IMG/VR virus record: IMGVR_UViG_3300014502_000008 | Location: 1 to 54,085 of that record | Reading direction: 5' to 3' (one strand) | DNA: 54,085 bases | Origin: a virus | Part shown: one piece after another, positions 53,919 through 54,085 of the stretch | Layout of the letters: the number at the start of each line of letters is the position of its first letter | How positions within the stretch are numbered: position 1 is the first letter of the stretch | Notes under the pieces: generated by a model | The model's input: only the letters and a program-made list of their open reading frames with translations | Told to the model about the DNA's origin: nothing | Database searches by the model: none | Made by a program: the position numbers and the translations under genes

Positions 53919-53977
53919 CAATATCAGCGTATTTTATAAAAACAAAATGTAAATTTGTTAGGTCCTTTTATTGCGAA

Positions 53978-54085
53978 TGTCTTAACCCCCCAAATAGCTG
54001 GACATAATTTGAAAAACAAATTAGGTCTGATTAAATTTGGGAACTATGACAACAACAAGAAGAAAATTTACACCTGAAGAACGAT
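53978..54085 (+). mobile_element. left end of an IS3-family (IS150-like) insertion sequence, cut by the window
   Basis: TGTCTTAACCCCCCAAATAG followed by CTGGACATAATTTG has the look of IS3/IS150-type terminal inverted repeats. About 50 bp further the transposase OrfA begins. The other end lies outside the window. Confidence 0.6.
54046..54085 (+). CDS. IS3-family transposase OrfA, N-terminal fragment
   Basis: Only 13 codons are present, MTTTRRKFTPEER, which is a standard start of IS3-family OrfA (HTH) proteins (pattern RRKFTPEFK/EER). The gene is truncated by the window end, not necessarily in the genome. Confidence 0.65.
   Translation, partial: MTTTRRKFTPEER

Overview
The window looks like about 50 kb of a tailed-phage genome, probably podovirus-like and belonging to a Bacteroidota (Bacteroidetes) host, followed by 3-4 kb of host-like or accessory DNA. 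The host assignment is an inference. It rests on AT-rich start regions without strong Shine-Dalgarno sequences, several exact TAnnTTTG-type -7 boxes ahead of genes, and gene families typical of Bacteroidota and their phages. No integrase, lysogeny repressor, DNA polymerase or primase was found, so prophage, free phage and phage remnant all remain possible.

Layout. (1) 40-320: a tRNA-like 3' half and a terminator. (2) 342-13946, minus strand: late structural operon. In transcription order it holds a scaffold gene (apparently frameshifted), major capsid protein, small head/tail connector-like genes, tail and fibre proteins (S74 chaperone fibre, Lcl-domain protein, a 1419-aa beta-helix fibre with 20-aa repeats), then amidase, holin-like and spanin-like lysis genes and a last structural protein. 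(3) 14089-18996, plus strand: terminase large subunit, several small genes, SSB, a NinB-like protein and an HNH protein, often with 1-4 bp start/stop overlaps. (4) 19045-24600: an AT-rich accessory region in which five copies of a terminator-like inverted-repeat element, all in the same orientation, separate membrane, zinc-ribbon and lipoprotein genes; it looks like a cassette array. (5) 24607-26250: a DNA methyltransferase fused to a restriction-nuclease-like domain. (6) 26375-45725, minus strand: portal, one 5066-aa polyvalent protein (N6-methylase-like, SNF2-like helicase, pyrophosphatase-like, HExxH-like and other domains), and three virion-associated proteins. (7) 45872-48806, plus strand: an HTH protein (possible small terminase) and an 831-aa structural protein. 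(8) 48892-50901, minus strand: small genes and an initiator-like tRNA with anticodon CAU. (9) 51087-54085: a NERD-domain protein, a degenerate repeat cluster, a possible HEPN protein between two inverted-repeat elements, and the left end of an IS3-family element.

How it fits together. The terminase, portal, scaffold and capsid genes give a complete packaging and head module. The giant polyvalent protein sits between the portal and other putative internal virion proteins, which suggests it is packaged and injected with the DNA to protect or remodel it, as proposed for DarB-like proteins. The methyltransferase fusion and the interspersed membrane and zinc-ribbon genes are probable accessory or conflict functions. 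The most unusual feature is the array of five repeat elements with their intervening genes at 19.0-24.0 kb.
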